Shown: one piece after another, positions 32,946 through 41,137 of the stretch
Layout: every line of letters starts with the position of its first letter
Position numbering within the stretch: the first letter of the stretch is position 1
From: Leekyejoonella antrihumi
GTDB taxonomy: Bacteria > Actinomycetota > Actinomycetes > Actinomycetales > Dermatophilaceae
Reading direction: 5' to 3'
DNA: 64,000 nucleotides
Assembly: GCF_007845645.1 (NCBI RefSeq)
Contig: NZ_VCQV01000015.1
Coordinates: forward strand, 1 to 64,000
The notes under the pieces: generated by a model
What the model saw: the letters and a program-made list of their open reading frames with translations, nothing else
What the model was told of the DNA's origin: nothing
Database searches by the model: none
Made by a program: the position numbers and the translations under genes

Positions 32946-35105
32946 TCAGATGTCCATGGTCGGGTCGTGCGGATGCTGTCGGGACAACGTTCGCCGAGGC
33001 TTCCACTCAACAGGTGCGGACCGTGCCGGCTTCGGTTTCGGCGGCCGGGACCAGGACAGGCAGGCGGAGAGCACGATCAGCAGCGGAGCGGCGATCATCA
33101 TGCCGCCGGGCGGGATCGCCGTGCCCGAGTCGTTGCTGAGGAACCCGATCAGCCAGCACACCACTGTCGCCGCAAGCCCGTGGCCGAGGAAGGTGACCTT
33201 CTCCAGCAGGGGCCGGATAGGGCGGGCGATCGGCCAGTCGGGTCGCACCAGCGCGAGGATCGCGTAGAGCAGCATGAACGGCACGAGCATGGTGCCGAAG
33301 CTGGAGGTGAGCATGTGCCAGTTCGCCTGCCAGATCCGGTCGACTCCACTGAAGTTGCCGTGGTTGCGCACCTGCGAGACGAAGTCACCCAGATGGGTGC
33401 GGTATTTCGGCGCCCGCAGGTAATCGAGCACCGCGAGCCCGCTGACGATGAGCGCCGTACAGGACCCGATCACTGCGATCCGCAGCCAGGTCAGGCGCAC
33501 ACCGGCGGCGTTGAGCGCCAGATAGCCGAAGGTCGGGATGAGCGCCGTCGGACCTCCACCGTCGGCGCCCCAGGACGGGAATCCGTCGACCAGCACGACA
33601 AAGCTCCCGACGAGCAACACGGTGAGCGTCGCCAGCCGGCGATGCCGACCTTCGATCAGCTTGCCGGCGAGGGTGGCGGCGATGAGTATCCCCGTCGTCG
33701 CCATGATGGCGTATCCCATGTTGCCGTTGCCATAGAACCGGCCGCCATAGACCGGCTGCAGCCCGATCATGGAGGTGAACTGCAGCCGGGAGCCATAGAT
33801 GATGTCGAGCGTGATCGTTACCAGCGTCGCACCGGCGAGGAAGAGCATGGGGCCGCGCTTCCAGCGCCGCCACGGGCCGAGCAGCGCAGCGGCAGTAAGC
33901 ACCGCTGCGAACGCGACGATGAAACCGGCGAGTGCCAGCCTCGGATCGCCCGCACGCCACCACGGCACCAGCCCTACCAGGAACGTCGAGACCGGCATCG
34001 CTGCGGCCATCCCCCCGACGATGGCGTATGCCGCGCGCACCAGGATGCCGGCCGGACGGCCGCGGCGGCGCTGCCGCCACCACCACAGTGAGCAGAGCAG
34101 CAGCGCGACGACGACAACGCCCAAATAGCTGATGAAGAACGGTGCCACGAAGGCGTGCTCGACCGTGAGCACCTCGGTCAACTCGGACGCCGCGACCACC
34201 GACGCCGTCGGGCTGGACGTGCTCTGCACCACGGGGACGCTGCCCTCCGTCAGGTGTGGTGCCGCCGCTCCCATCCGCGCAAGCACGAGCGCTGACAGGT
34301 CGGTCAGCTGCAGCACCCCCGGCTGCCGTGTCGCCTCCGAGGTGAGCTGCCCGTGCGGCACCCCGGGTCCGGCGATCACCACGGCGTGCAGGCTCTCGGG
34401 AGCAGTGTCGTCGGCCATCCCCGCCACCACGAGGGTCGACTTCGGCGGCAGCCGTTTCATCAGGTGGGCGATGTAGGTGTCGCTGTAGGCGGGTAGTGAG
34501 ATGAAGGTCACCGGGCAGGTATGCAGGTCGGGGTTCGTCGTCGACGGCGAGTAGTGCGCGATCAGGCCGACACGATTGGCCGCGCCCAGCCCGGCAAGCT
34601 CACCGTGGGCGCTGATGCACTGCCCGATCTTGGTCATCGAGCTGCCAAGGCGGCCGATGTCGGCGGACAACGGCCGGGCCAGGGCACTTGTGCGCCACGT
34701 CGCCCAGTCCGGAAAGAACATGTCACCGGCACTCACCTGGGGCGTGACGGGCTGCGGGCACTCCGTGGTCCGCTCGCCGTGGGTCGCCGGCACCGTGCGA
34801 CCGATCGTCGTGCGGGCACTTGCAGACAGGGTCAGCCACGACTGGAGCGAGCAGCTGTGCGCCGATAGAGACCTGGTAGCCATGGCGCCGACTGCGCCAC
34901 GACGCGCGAGACTCCATAGCACCGGGTCGGCCGTCGCGGTGTCGTGCTCCCAGGCCAGCGACGGCACACCGACCAGAATGAGAGGGCCGGGCTGACTAAG
35001 AGCCTGCACGGGTGGGCGAGCCGTCAGCCACGCCACGGTGTAGGACATGCCCAGATAGCCTGCGACGGCGAGCGCGACAAGTGCCAGCCATCGTCGAGTC
35101 ACCAC
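32946..35105 (-). CDS. Polytopic membrane protein with alkaline-phosphatase-like ectodomain
   Basis: The product has 719 residues. A signal-anchor helix (residues 5-25) leads to an external domain of about 300 residues. Its segments PLILVGVPSLAWEHDTATAD, VLWSLARRGAVGAMATRSL and HAVVIAGPGVPHGQLTSEAT resemble the actinobacterial family with a phosphodiesterase/alkaline-phosphatase-like fold, with SCSLQSWLTLSASART at the usual nucleophile region. From about residue 315 on there are ten or so transmembrane helices. The tail is basic and proline-rich. The family is common near cell-wall glycan genes, and here an ABC glycan exporter follows on the same strand. Its enzymatic activity is unproven. 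Start codons GTG-GTG at 35105/35102 are both possible. Confidence 0.72.
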   Translation of the reverse strand: MVTRRWLALVALAVAGYLGMSYTVAWLTARPPVQALSQPGPLILVGVPSLAWEHDTATADPVLWSLARRGAVGAMATRSLSAHSCSLQSWLTLSASARTTIGRTVPATHGERTTECPQPVTPQVSAGDMFFPDWATWRTSALARPLSADIGRLGSSMTKIGQCISAHGELAGLGAANRVGLIAHYSPSTTNPDLHTCPVTFISLPAYSDTYIAHLMKRLPPKSTLVVAGMADDTAPESLHAVVIAGPGVPHGQLTSEATRQPGVLQLTDLSALVLARMGAAAPHLTEGSVPVVQSTSSPTASVVAASELTEVLTVEHAFVAPFFISYLGVVVVALLLCSLWWWRQRRRGRPAGILVRAAYAIVGGMAAAMPVSTFLVGLVPWWRAGDPRLALAGFIVAFAAVLTAAALLGPWRRWKRGPMLFLAGATLVTITLDIIYGSRLQFTSMIGLQPVYGGRFYGNGNMGYAIMATTGILIAATLAGKLIEGRHRRLATLTVLLVGSFVVLVDGFPSWGADGGGPTALIPTFGYLALNAAGVRLTWLRIAVIGSCTALIVSGLAVLDYLRAPKYRTHLGDFVSQVRNHGNFSGVDRIWQANWHMLTSSFGTMLVPFMLLYAILALVRPDWPIARPIRPLLEKVTFLGHGLAATVVCWLIGFLSNDSGTAIPPGGMMIAAPLLIVLSACLSWSRPPKPKPARSAPVEWKPRRTLSRQHPHDPTMDI

Positions 35106-35259
35106 CCAAGGCTACATGCGTCAACGCGGTCGCCCGGCCATGACTCTGCCCACCGGCAATCGGAGCATCGACGCCGCAACAGGCACCCGGAACACCTTCC
35201 CCGACTCCGACGACCTCCGCAGCCTTGGATCCTTGGACTGCTCCAGCCGGCGCGGGTCT

Positions 35260-36108
35260 CTACCCGGTAGCGCTCACCTGGGTCGGGCTCTTTGCCGAGG
35301 CCTCCCCGGCGAGTCGACGCTGCTCGCGGTGACGGGCGGCACTCTTCGGATCGTGCCGCTCCTCGTAGGCATCAAGGACCTCTTCAGTGGCGCCGTCCAT
35401 CACGATCTCGCCCTTCTCGAGCCAGATCGCGCGGTCACAGGTCGCGCGCACCACACCGAGGCTGTGACTGACCAGGAAGACCGTGCCGGCCTCCTTACGC
35501 AGCTGCTGGATACGCTCCTCGCTCCGGGCGCGGAACTCCGCGTCGCCGGTGGCCAACGCCTCGTCGATCAGCAGGATGTCGTGCGACTTGCTCGACGCGA
35601 TCGCGAAGCGCAGCCGCGCGCCCATCCCGCTGGAGTAGGCGTTCATCGGCAGCGAGACGAACTCACCGATCCCGGAGAACTCGCAGATCCCGTCATAGCG
35701 CTCGGCGACGTCATCCGGGGTCATCCCCATGGCCAGGCAGCCGAGGGTGATGTTGCGCTCACCGCTCATGGTCGAGATGAGCGCTGCATTCACGCCGAGC
35801 AGAGCCGGCTCGCCCAGGGTGTAGATCGCACCTTCCGAGGGGGTGAGCAGTCCGGCGACCCCGCGCAGCAGGGTGGACTTGCCGGACCCGTTGGGGCCGA
35901 TGAGGCCGATCGCCTCACCGCGCCACGCGGTGAAGCTGACGCCGCGCACCGCGCGCACCTCCCGCATCCCTGGAGTCGATTGGCGCATGACCGTGCGAGC
36001 CAGCGCGGCGGCGCCACCACGCTTGGCATACCGGCCGGAGATCTTATAGGTGAGGTGGACGTTGTCCGCGATCACGGTCGGAACCCGGTCTTCGCGCTGT
36101 TCAGTCAC
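35260..36108 (-). CDS. wzt: Polysaccharide/teichoic-acid ABC exporter ATP-binding protein (Wzt/TagH-like)
   Basis: The product has 282 residues. Walker A IGLIGPNGSGKSTLLRGVAG, the signature region PMNAYSSGMGARLRFAIA and Walker B DILLIDEALATGDAEF, with the H-loop VFLVSHSLGVVRATC, place it in the ABCA/TagH-Wzt subfamily. No C-terminal carbohydrate-binding domain is present, so it is the short form. GTG at 36108 is chosen because GAGGAGG stands nine bases upstream and the codon overlaps the permease stop by eight bases. With the permease it exports a completed glycan or wall polymer. Confidence 0.9.
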   Translation of the reverse strand: MTEQREDRVPTVIADNVHLTYKISGRYAKRGGAAALARTVMRQSTPGMREVRAVRGVSFTAWRGEAIGLIGPNGSGKSTLLRGVAGLLTPSEGAIYTLGEPALLGVNAALISTMSGERNITLGCLAMGMTPDDVAERYDGICEFSGIGEFVSLPMNAYSSGMGARLRFAIASSKSHDILLIDEALATGDAEFRARSEERIQQLRKEAGTVFLVSHSLGVVRATCDRAIWLEKGEIVMDGATEEVLDAYEERHDPKSAARHREQRRLAGEASAKSPTQVSATG

Positions 36109-37012
36109 GGCCGTATTCCTCCTCGGCCTTCCAGAAGAACACGTAACCACCGACGAGAACGACCACGGTCCACGCGAACGCGGAAAACCACTCGCCCAGC
36201 GTCGAGCTCGGACCGGAAGCGAGCAGCGCGCCGCGGTACAGGTCCATGAACTCGGCGGCCGGGTTGACCCCCAAGATCTTGCCGACCAGCGGGTTCATGT
36301 GCGCGGTGACCTGGGTGATGCTGTACATGACCCCGGACGCGTAGAGCCACACCCGCATCACGAACGGGAGCATCTGCGAGACATCGGGCACCTTCGCGCC
36401 GATCCGCGCGAAAAGGAAGGCCAGCCCGACACAGAAGAGCGACTGCAAGACCAGAGCCGGGATCACCTCGAGCCATTGCAATCGAATGGGCTCGCCGGTG
36501 AGCACCACGATCGGCACGAGCACGACCAGCGACATCAGCATCTGCTGCAGCGCAATGGCTGTCGCCGAGATGGGAAATACCGCGCGCGGGAAGCGCAGCG
36601 TGCGAGCCAGGGACAGGTTCGACTGGAGCGAGCGTGCCCCACCGTCCAACGTGCCCTGGATGAACTGAAAGACGAACATGCCGATCACCAGATAGCTGAT
36701 GTAGTTCGGCACACCACGCGAGGCCTTCAACAGCAGCCCGAAGAGCAGGTAATAGACGCCCGCGTTCAGCAGCGGGGTCAACACCTGCCAGGACTGGCCG
36801 AGGAAGCTGCGTGAGTATCCGGACGCGTTGGTCGCCCGGGCGAATTCGACGACGAAGTGGCGCCTGTTCCATAGTTCGCTGGTGTAGGTGCTCAGGGACT
36901 CTCGAGCCCCTGCCCGCTTGAGGCCGTAGCGTGAGACCAGTTGCTGCACCTCCGCCCGGGATAGCGGATCACCACCCGGCCGGTTCTGCCGCGCCTCACC
37001 CAGCTGTGTCAC
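36101..37012 (-). CDS. wzm: Polysaccharide/teichoic-acid ABC exporter permease (Wzm/TagG-like)
   Basis: The product has 303 residues of the ABC-2 type. A cytoplasmic amphipathic N-terminal part (ELWNRRHFVVEFARATNASG) precedes six transmembrane helices. SRSFLGQSWQVLTPLLNAG and YISYLVIGMFVFQFI are typical of TagG/Wzm proteins. With the ATPase encoded next it forms a second glycan export route, separate from the Wzx/Wzy locus at 2.7-21.9 kb. No glycosyltransferase lies nearby, so the substrate is unknown. The start is GTG at 37012. Confidence 0.9.
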   Translation of the reverse strand: MTQLGEARQNRPGGDPLSRAEVQQLVSRYGLKRAGARESLSTYTSELWNRRHFVVEFARATNASGYSRSFLGQSWQVLTPLLNAGVYYLLFGLLLKASRGVPNYISYLVIGMFVFQFIQGTLDGGARSLQSNLSLARTLRFPRAVFPISATAIALQQMLMSLVVLVPIVVLTGEPIRLQWLEVIPALVLQSLFCVGLAFLFARIGAKVPDVSQMLPFVMRVWLYASGVMYSITQVTAHMNPLVGKILGVNPAAEFMDLYRGALLASGPSSTLGEWFSAFAWTVVVLVGGYVFFWKAEEEYGRD

Positions 37013-37278
37013 GAGGGGAACGATACGGCATGGGGATCACCACCCGGTGACACGCGCTGTGCGTACCAAGCACCGTCCTGGCGCGCCTGCTGGCGTCGCT
37101 CTTCGACACATGACCAAGATCACAGCAGAGCAGGTCGTTTCTTCAGGTTCCTCCCGAGTCACACCACTAGCATGTCTGGAGCCTGGCGATGCCCGAGATC
37201 ACAGATCCTGGGCACACGCTTTTGATGCAGCTGCCCTCGGGATCGTCCCGGGCTTGCGGGCCCACATAGGAGGATCCC

Positions 37279-37332
37279 ATGGCACGACCGGCGCACCCTG
37301 CCGCAAGAGTCTGCCGAGGTGTCCTGACGTGA
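37279..37332 (+). CDS. 17-codon leader peptide ahead of UPF0182
   Basis: ATG at 37279 follows a perfect AGGAGG (37268-37273) by five bases. The frame reads MARPAHPAARVCRGVLT and stops at TGA 37330-37332, which overlaps the GTG start of the next gene as GTGA. The strong ribosome site thus sits before the leader, while the main start has only a weaker GAGGTG. This arrangement predicts translational coupling and perhaps regulation by ribosome stalling. It is supported only by sequence layout. Confidence 0.5.
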   Translation: MARPAHPAARVCRGVLT

Positions 37333-40079
37333 GTCTCCTGCGTCTGCCGTCGTCACGAAAAGGTGAGTCGCAGCATCGTTCTGGGACTGTGCCTGGGGCC
37401 GCACGGCGTTGGGGCGTCCGGCTGGCAATCGCCATCGCGGTGCTCGTCGTGGCCTGGCTGCTGTTCGAGGTCGCGGTGCGCATCATCACGACGGACCTGT
37501 GGTTCGACTCGGTGAACGACGGGTCCGTGTATACGACGGTGCTGTGGGCGAAGGTCTTGTTGTTCTCCGTATTCGGGGTCATCGCCGCCATCATCGGCGG
37601 CCTGACCTTCCTGGCCGTGCGCCGAGCCGTACCGCGACTGTCGATCCACGAGGAGGACGACGTGTTCCGCGCCGCGTTCCGGCGGCACGAGCACCAGGTC
37701 TGGCGGCTCATCATGCTGCTGGCCGTGGTCGTCCCGGGTGTGCTGGCCGGCGAGCGGGCGCAGGGCTACTGGCAGACCTATCTGCTGTGGAGCCACTCCG
37801 CCCCCTGGCACGGCACCGATCCGCAGTTCCACAAGGACATCTCCTTCTTCGTGGAGGTCTATCCCTTCCACCTCATGGTCGTGTCGCTGCTGTCACACGC
37901 GATCCAGTACGGCCTGTGGATCGCCGTCGTCGGCGGCTACTGGTACGGCGGATGGCGAATCCGCGGCGGCCGCCAGAAGGTCACTCGCAGCAGCGTCATC
38001 CTGCTGTCGCTGCTGTTGGCCGGATACATCGCCCTGAAGGCCGTAGGTTACTGGTTGGCACGGTATGGGCTGACCACCTCCGGTCAGGGGCCGGTCACCG
38101 GTATGGGCTACACGGCCGTTCATGCAGCCCTGCCTAGCAAGGACACGATGGTGGTCGTCGGGGCCTTGTGCGCGCTGGCCCTGCTGGCCAACGTTTTCGT
38201 CGTACGCCGTACCCGGATGCTCGTGACCTCCATAGGCGTGCTCGTGGCCGCCGCCCTCGTGGTCGGGACCGCCTGGCCGTCACTGGTCTACCGGCTGCGC
38301 GAGCAGCCGAGCGCGGCGCAGGTCGACCTGCCGGAGATTGCCAATAACCAGAAGGCCACCCTGGCGGCGTTCGGCCTCGACGGGGACGTCAAGACCATCC
38401 CGTACAACCCGTCGAAGACGATCCAGGGCAACGCACTCGTGAAGCTCGCCATGAAGACGGCCCAGATCCCGGTGCTCGATCCGAACCAGATGTCGCCGAC
38501 GTTCACCGTCAAGCAGCAGATTCAGCCGTACTACGGCTTCAAGTCGACGCTCGACATCAGCCATTACGATGTGGCCGCGAGAAAGGGCCAGGACGTCGCC
38601 CTGGCCGTGCGTGGGCTGAACATCTCGGGTGTCCCCGACCAGACCTGGGTCAACGACCACCTGGTGTACACCCACGGCTACGGGGTCGTTGCGGCGCCGA
38701 CCACCGAGATGGACGCGGCGACCGAGAGCCCGGTCTTCCTCAACGGCGGTATGCCGCCCAGCCAGGAGATTCCCGTCACCCGCCCGCAGGTGTACTTCGG
38801 CCAGTCCTTCGCGGCAGGGTCGTATGCCATCGCCGGGCAGCCGGCGAGCAGCCACCAGAACCTCGAGTTCGACCACCCGGGCGCCAAGGGCTCGGCGAGC
38901 TCGGCCCACACGACCTATACGGGCAACGGGGGCATTCCGATCGGTTCGACGCTGCGCCGGTTCCTCTACGCGGTCCGGCTGAACAGCTCGAGCATCCTGT
39001 TCAGCTCGGAGCTCAACAGCGCCTCCCAGTTGCTCATGGTGCGCGATCCGCGGGCACGGGTCGCCAAGATCGCTCCGTGGCTGACCCTCGATGGTGACGT
39101 GTATCCCGCGATCGTCAACGGGCAGATCAAGTGGATCGTCGACGGCTACACCACCTCAAACCGCTACCCCGACTCGCAGATGGTCAACCTGCACGGCGCC
39201 ACCAGCACCACGCTGACCGCCAACGGTGCATCGGTGGCCCAGTCCAGCACCGGCGTGAACTACATGCACAACTCGGTCAAGGCGGTCGTGGATGCATACA
39301 CGGGCAAGGTCACGATGTACGCGTGGAACCAGAAGGCACAGCCCGACCCACTGCTGACGGCGTGGGAGTCGGTCTTCCCCAAGCTGATCAAGCCGCAGTC
39401 GAGCATCCCGTCGGCACTGCTGTCGCAGATGCGCTACCCCACGGACCTGTTCAACACGCAGCGCACCCTGCTGGCGCAGTACCACGTCACCGGGCCGGCG
39501 AACTTCTACAGCGCCAACGACTTCTGGAAGGTTCCCTCGGACCCGACGGTCGCCGCCGCCAAGAAGATCAACGCGAAGACCAACACCACCACCAACGTGC
39601 CCGCTCCGTCCCAGCCCTCGGACTACATCTCGATGTCGGCCAACGGATATGGCAGTGAGCACTACGCGTTGTCGAGTCCCATGGTCACGTATAACGGCCG
39701 TGACCTCGCCGCCTTCGTGTCGGTCGACGCCCAACCCGGCCCGAACTACGGGAAGTTCACGGTGCTCGACTTCCCGTCGGAGTCGGGCGGCGAGTCTCCG
39801 TCGCAGGTGCAGAACGACATCGAGTCGGACACCACGATCACCGAGGCGCTGACCCTCCAACGCGGTGGTCAGTCGAAGGTCGTGCTGGGTGATCTTGTGT
39901 CGATCCCCGTCGCCGGTCGCATCCTCTACGTGGAACCGGTCTACACGCAGTCCACCAGCAGCCAGTCGTTCCCGATCCTGCGTCACGTCATTGCTCTCTA
40001 TGGCAACGGTGCACCATCTTTCGACAACAACGTCACCGCTGCGCTGAAGTCGGCATTCAACTCCGCCGGCCAGAACTGA
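37329..40079 (+). CDS. UPF0182 family large membrane protein
   Basis: The product has 916 residues, in the usual size range. About seven transmembrane helices in the first 300 residues (VRLAIAIAVLVVAWLLFEVA and onwards, with DLWFDSVNDGSVYTTVLWAK) are followed by a large external domain. That domain contains the conserved PYYGFKSTLDISHYDV, VYTHGYGVVAAP, PQVYFGQ and VPSDPT stretches. The family is nearly universal in actinobacteria and its role is not established. GTG at 37329 gives the normal N-terminus (SLLRLPS then basic, then the first helix). An open frame continues upstream to 37047 but lacks family character. Confidence 0.9.
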   Translation: MSLLRLPSSRKGESQHRSGTVPGAARRWGVRLAIAIAVLVVAWLLFEVAVRIITTDLWFDSVNDGSVYTTVLWAKVLLFSVFGVIAAIIGGLTFLAVRRAVPRLSIHEEDDVFRAAFRRHEHQVWRLIMLLAVVVPGVLAGERAQGYWQTYLLWSHSAPWHGTDPQFHKDISFFVEVYPFHLMVVSLLSHAIQYGLWIAVVGGYWYGGWRIRGGRQKVTRSSVILLSLLLAGYIALKAVGYWLARYGLTTSGQGPVTGMGYTAVHAALPSKDTMVVVGALCALALLANVFVVRRTRMLVTSIGVLVAAALVVGTAWPSLVYRLREQPSAAQVDLPEIANNQKATLAAFGLDGDVKTIPYNPSKTIQGNALVKLAMKTAQIPVLDPNQMSPTFTVKQQIQPYYGFKSTLDISHYDVAARKGQDVALAVRGLNISGVPDQTWVNDHLVYTHGYGVVAAPTTEMDAATESPVFLNGGMPPSQEIPVTRPQVYFGQSFAAGSYAIAGQPASSHQNLEFDHPGAKGSASSAHTTYTGNGGIPIGSTLRRFLYAVRLNSSSILFSSELNSASQLLMVRDPRARVAKIAPWLTLDGDVYPAIVNGQIKWIVDGYTTSNRYPDSQMVNLHGATSTTLTANGASVAQSSTGVNYMHNSVKAVVDAYTGKVTMYAWNQKAQPDPLLTAWESVFPKLIKPQSSIPSALLSQMRYPTDLFNTQRTLLAQYHVTGPANFYSANDFWKVPSDPTVAAAKKINAKTNTTTNVPAPSQPSDYISMSANGYGSEHYALSSPMVTYNGRDLAAFVSVDAQPGPNYGKFTVLDFPSESGGESPSQVQNDIESDTTITEALTLQRGGQSKVVLGDLVSIPVAGRILYVEPVYTQSTSSQSFPILRHVIALYGNGAPSFDNNVTAALKSAFNSAGQN

Positions 40080-40108
40080 CCCATCGAGTGCGTCTCAAAA
40101 TACATAAG

Positions 40109-40118
40109 GTTAGCTAAC
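40109..40118. promoter_or_regulatory. GTTAGCTAAC palindrome upstream of the second TauE-like gene
   Basis: A perfect 10-bp palindrome within ATAAGGTTAGCTAACTCTA lies in the A/T-rich 113-base gap before the 40149 leader and 40193 gene. The left half matches the DtxR/IdeR half-site TTAGGTTAG at 8 of 9 positions, but the central base of the DtxR consensus is missing and the right half fits poorly. It may be an operator for another dimeric regulator. Confidence 0.35.
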
Positions 40119-40148
40119 TCTACCCATAACTTTGTGTAGGTTGCTTTC

Positions 40149-40196
40149 GTGCTCCTATCGCTCCGCACCGTCACCTTCGGCAACGGCCCACAGTGA
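40149..40196 (+). CDS. 15-codon leader peptide ahead of the second TauE-like gene
   Basis: GTG at 40149 opens a frame reading VLLSLRTVTFGNGPQ and stopping with TGA at 40194-40196, which overlaps the GTG start at 40193 as GTGA. The ribosome site (TAGGT, about nine bases upstream) is weak. The layout is the same as at 37279, 59116 and 62934. Evidence is limited to this architecture. Confidence 0.3.
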   Translation: MLLSLRTVTFGNGPQ

Positions 40197-41128
40197 CCGC
40201 TCTGCTCGCGCACAACACCGTGCAGCTGCTGCTGGTGTCGTTCGGCATCGGCATCGTGATCGGCCTGACCGGCATGGGCGGCGGTGCGCTGATGACGCCG
40301 GCCCTGATCCTGCTCGGCATACCCCCCGCGGCGGCGATCGCGAACGACCTGGTCGCCGCCGGACTCAACAAGAGCGTGGGCGCCGCGACCCACCTGCGAC
40401 ACGGCACACCACACCGAGCCCTGGTGGGCTGGCTGGTGCTCGGGTCGGTCCCGATGGCCGTCACGGGATCCTGGATCGACCACTGGATCGGGCCCGGTCA
40501 GGGCCACCTGCTCACGCTCGCGATCGGCGCCACGCTCCTGGTGACCGCGGCGACCTACACGATCCGGCTGTATGTCGAGGCGCGCCGCCGGCCGTCGGAC
40601 CACGGCGGGGATCCGGCCGTTCGCCCGCTGCCGACGCTGGCCGTCGGCGCCGTCGGCGGGTTGCTCGTCGGCATCACCAGCGTCGGCTCCGGGTCGCTGA
40701 TCATGGTGTGCCTGCTGCTGCTGTATCCCACGCTCGGTCCGCTGCGCCTCGTCGGCACCGACCTGCTGCAGGCCACCCCCTTGGTCGTCGCTGCTGCCAT
40801 CGGACACCTGGTCACGACCGGCGTCAACTGGTGGGTGCTGGTCCCCCTGGTGATCGGCGGCTCCCCCGGCACGTTCCTCGGCGCTCGGCTGGCACCCCGC
40901 ATACCGCGGGGCGTCACCAGGCGGGGGATCGTGGTGCTGCTGAGTCTCACCGGCCTGGCGACCCTGGGCGCCTCGCCGACCTGGATCGCCGCCGCCGCCG
41001 GCGTGCTGATCGCCGTCGCCGCCGGGTCAGAGCTGGCGAGGTTGCGGCCGGCGCCGCACGCCCCACAGCCTGATCTCGACGAGGCGCAGGCCGTGCGGGG
41101 GATACCCGGTAGGCGGTTCTGGGCGTAG
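40193..41128 (+). CDS. TauE/SafE (TSUP) family anion permease, second copy
   Basis: The product has 311 residues, eight or so transmembrane helices, and both TSUP loops ([20 protein letters not shown] and GGLLVGITSVGSGSLIMVCL). It is strikingly similar to the product of 25459-26421, including the stretches after each loop, so the two are recent paralogues. It is not next to sulfur genes. A palindromic site and a short leader frame precede it, so it is probably controlled separately from the first copy. Substrate: an anion such as sulfite or an organosulfonate, by family only. Confidence 0.87.
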   Translation: MTALLAHNTVQLLLVSFGIGIVIGLTGMGGGALMTPALILLGIPPAAAIANDLVAAGLNKSVGAATHLRHGTPHRALVGWLVLGSVPMAVTGSWIDHWIGPGQGHLLTLAIGATLLVTAATYTIRLYVEARRRPSDHGGDPAVRPLPTLAVGAVGGLLVGITSVGSGSLIMVCLLLLYPTLGPLRLVGTDLLQATPLVVAAAIGHLVTTGVNWWVLVPLVIGGSPGTFLGARLAPRIPRGVTRRGIVVLLSLTGLATLGASPTWIAAAAGVLIAVAAGSELARLRPAPHAPQPDLDEAQAVRGIPGRRFWA

Positions 41129-41137
41129 CCTGCCAAG

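Noticed and set aside
33385-34086. Alternative minus-strand frame inside the ectodomain membrane protein
   Set aside because: Alanine/arginine-rich shadow; the real frame has regular transmembrane segments through the same interval.
37047-37328. Upstream extension of UPF0182 by 94 residues
   Set aside because: The stretch does not resemble the family N-terminus, while GTG at 37329 gives the expected start and first helix.
40109-40118. True DtxR/IdeR box before the second TauE-like gene
   Set aside because: The central base is missing and the right half-site fits at only six of nine positions; kept only as an unassigned palindrome.
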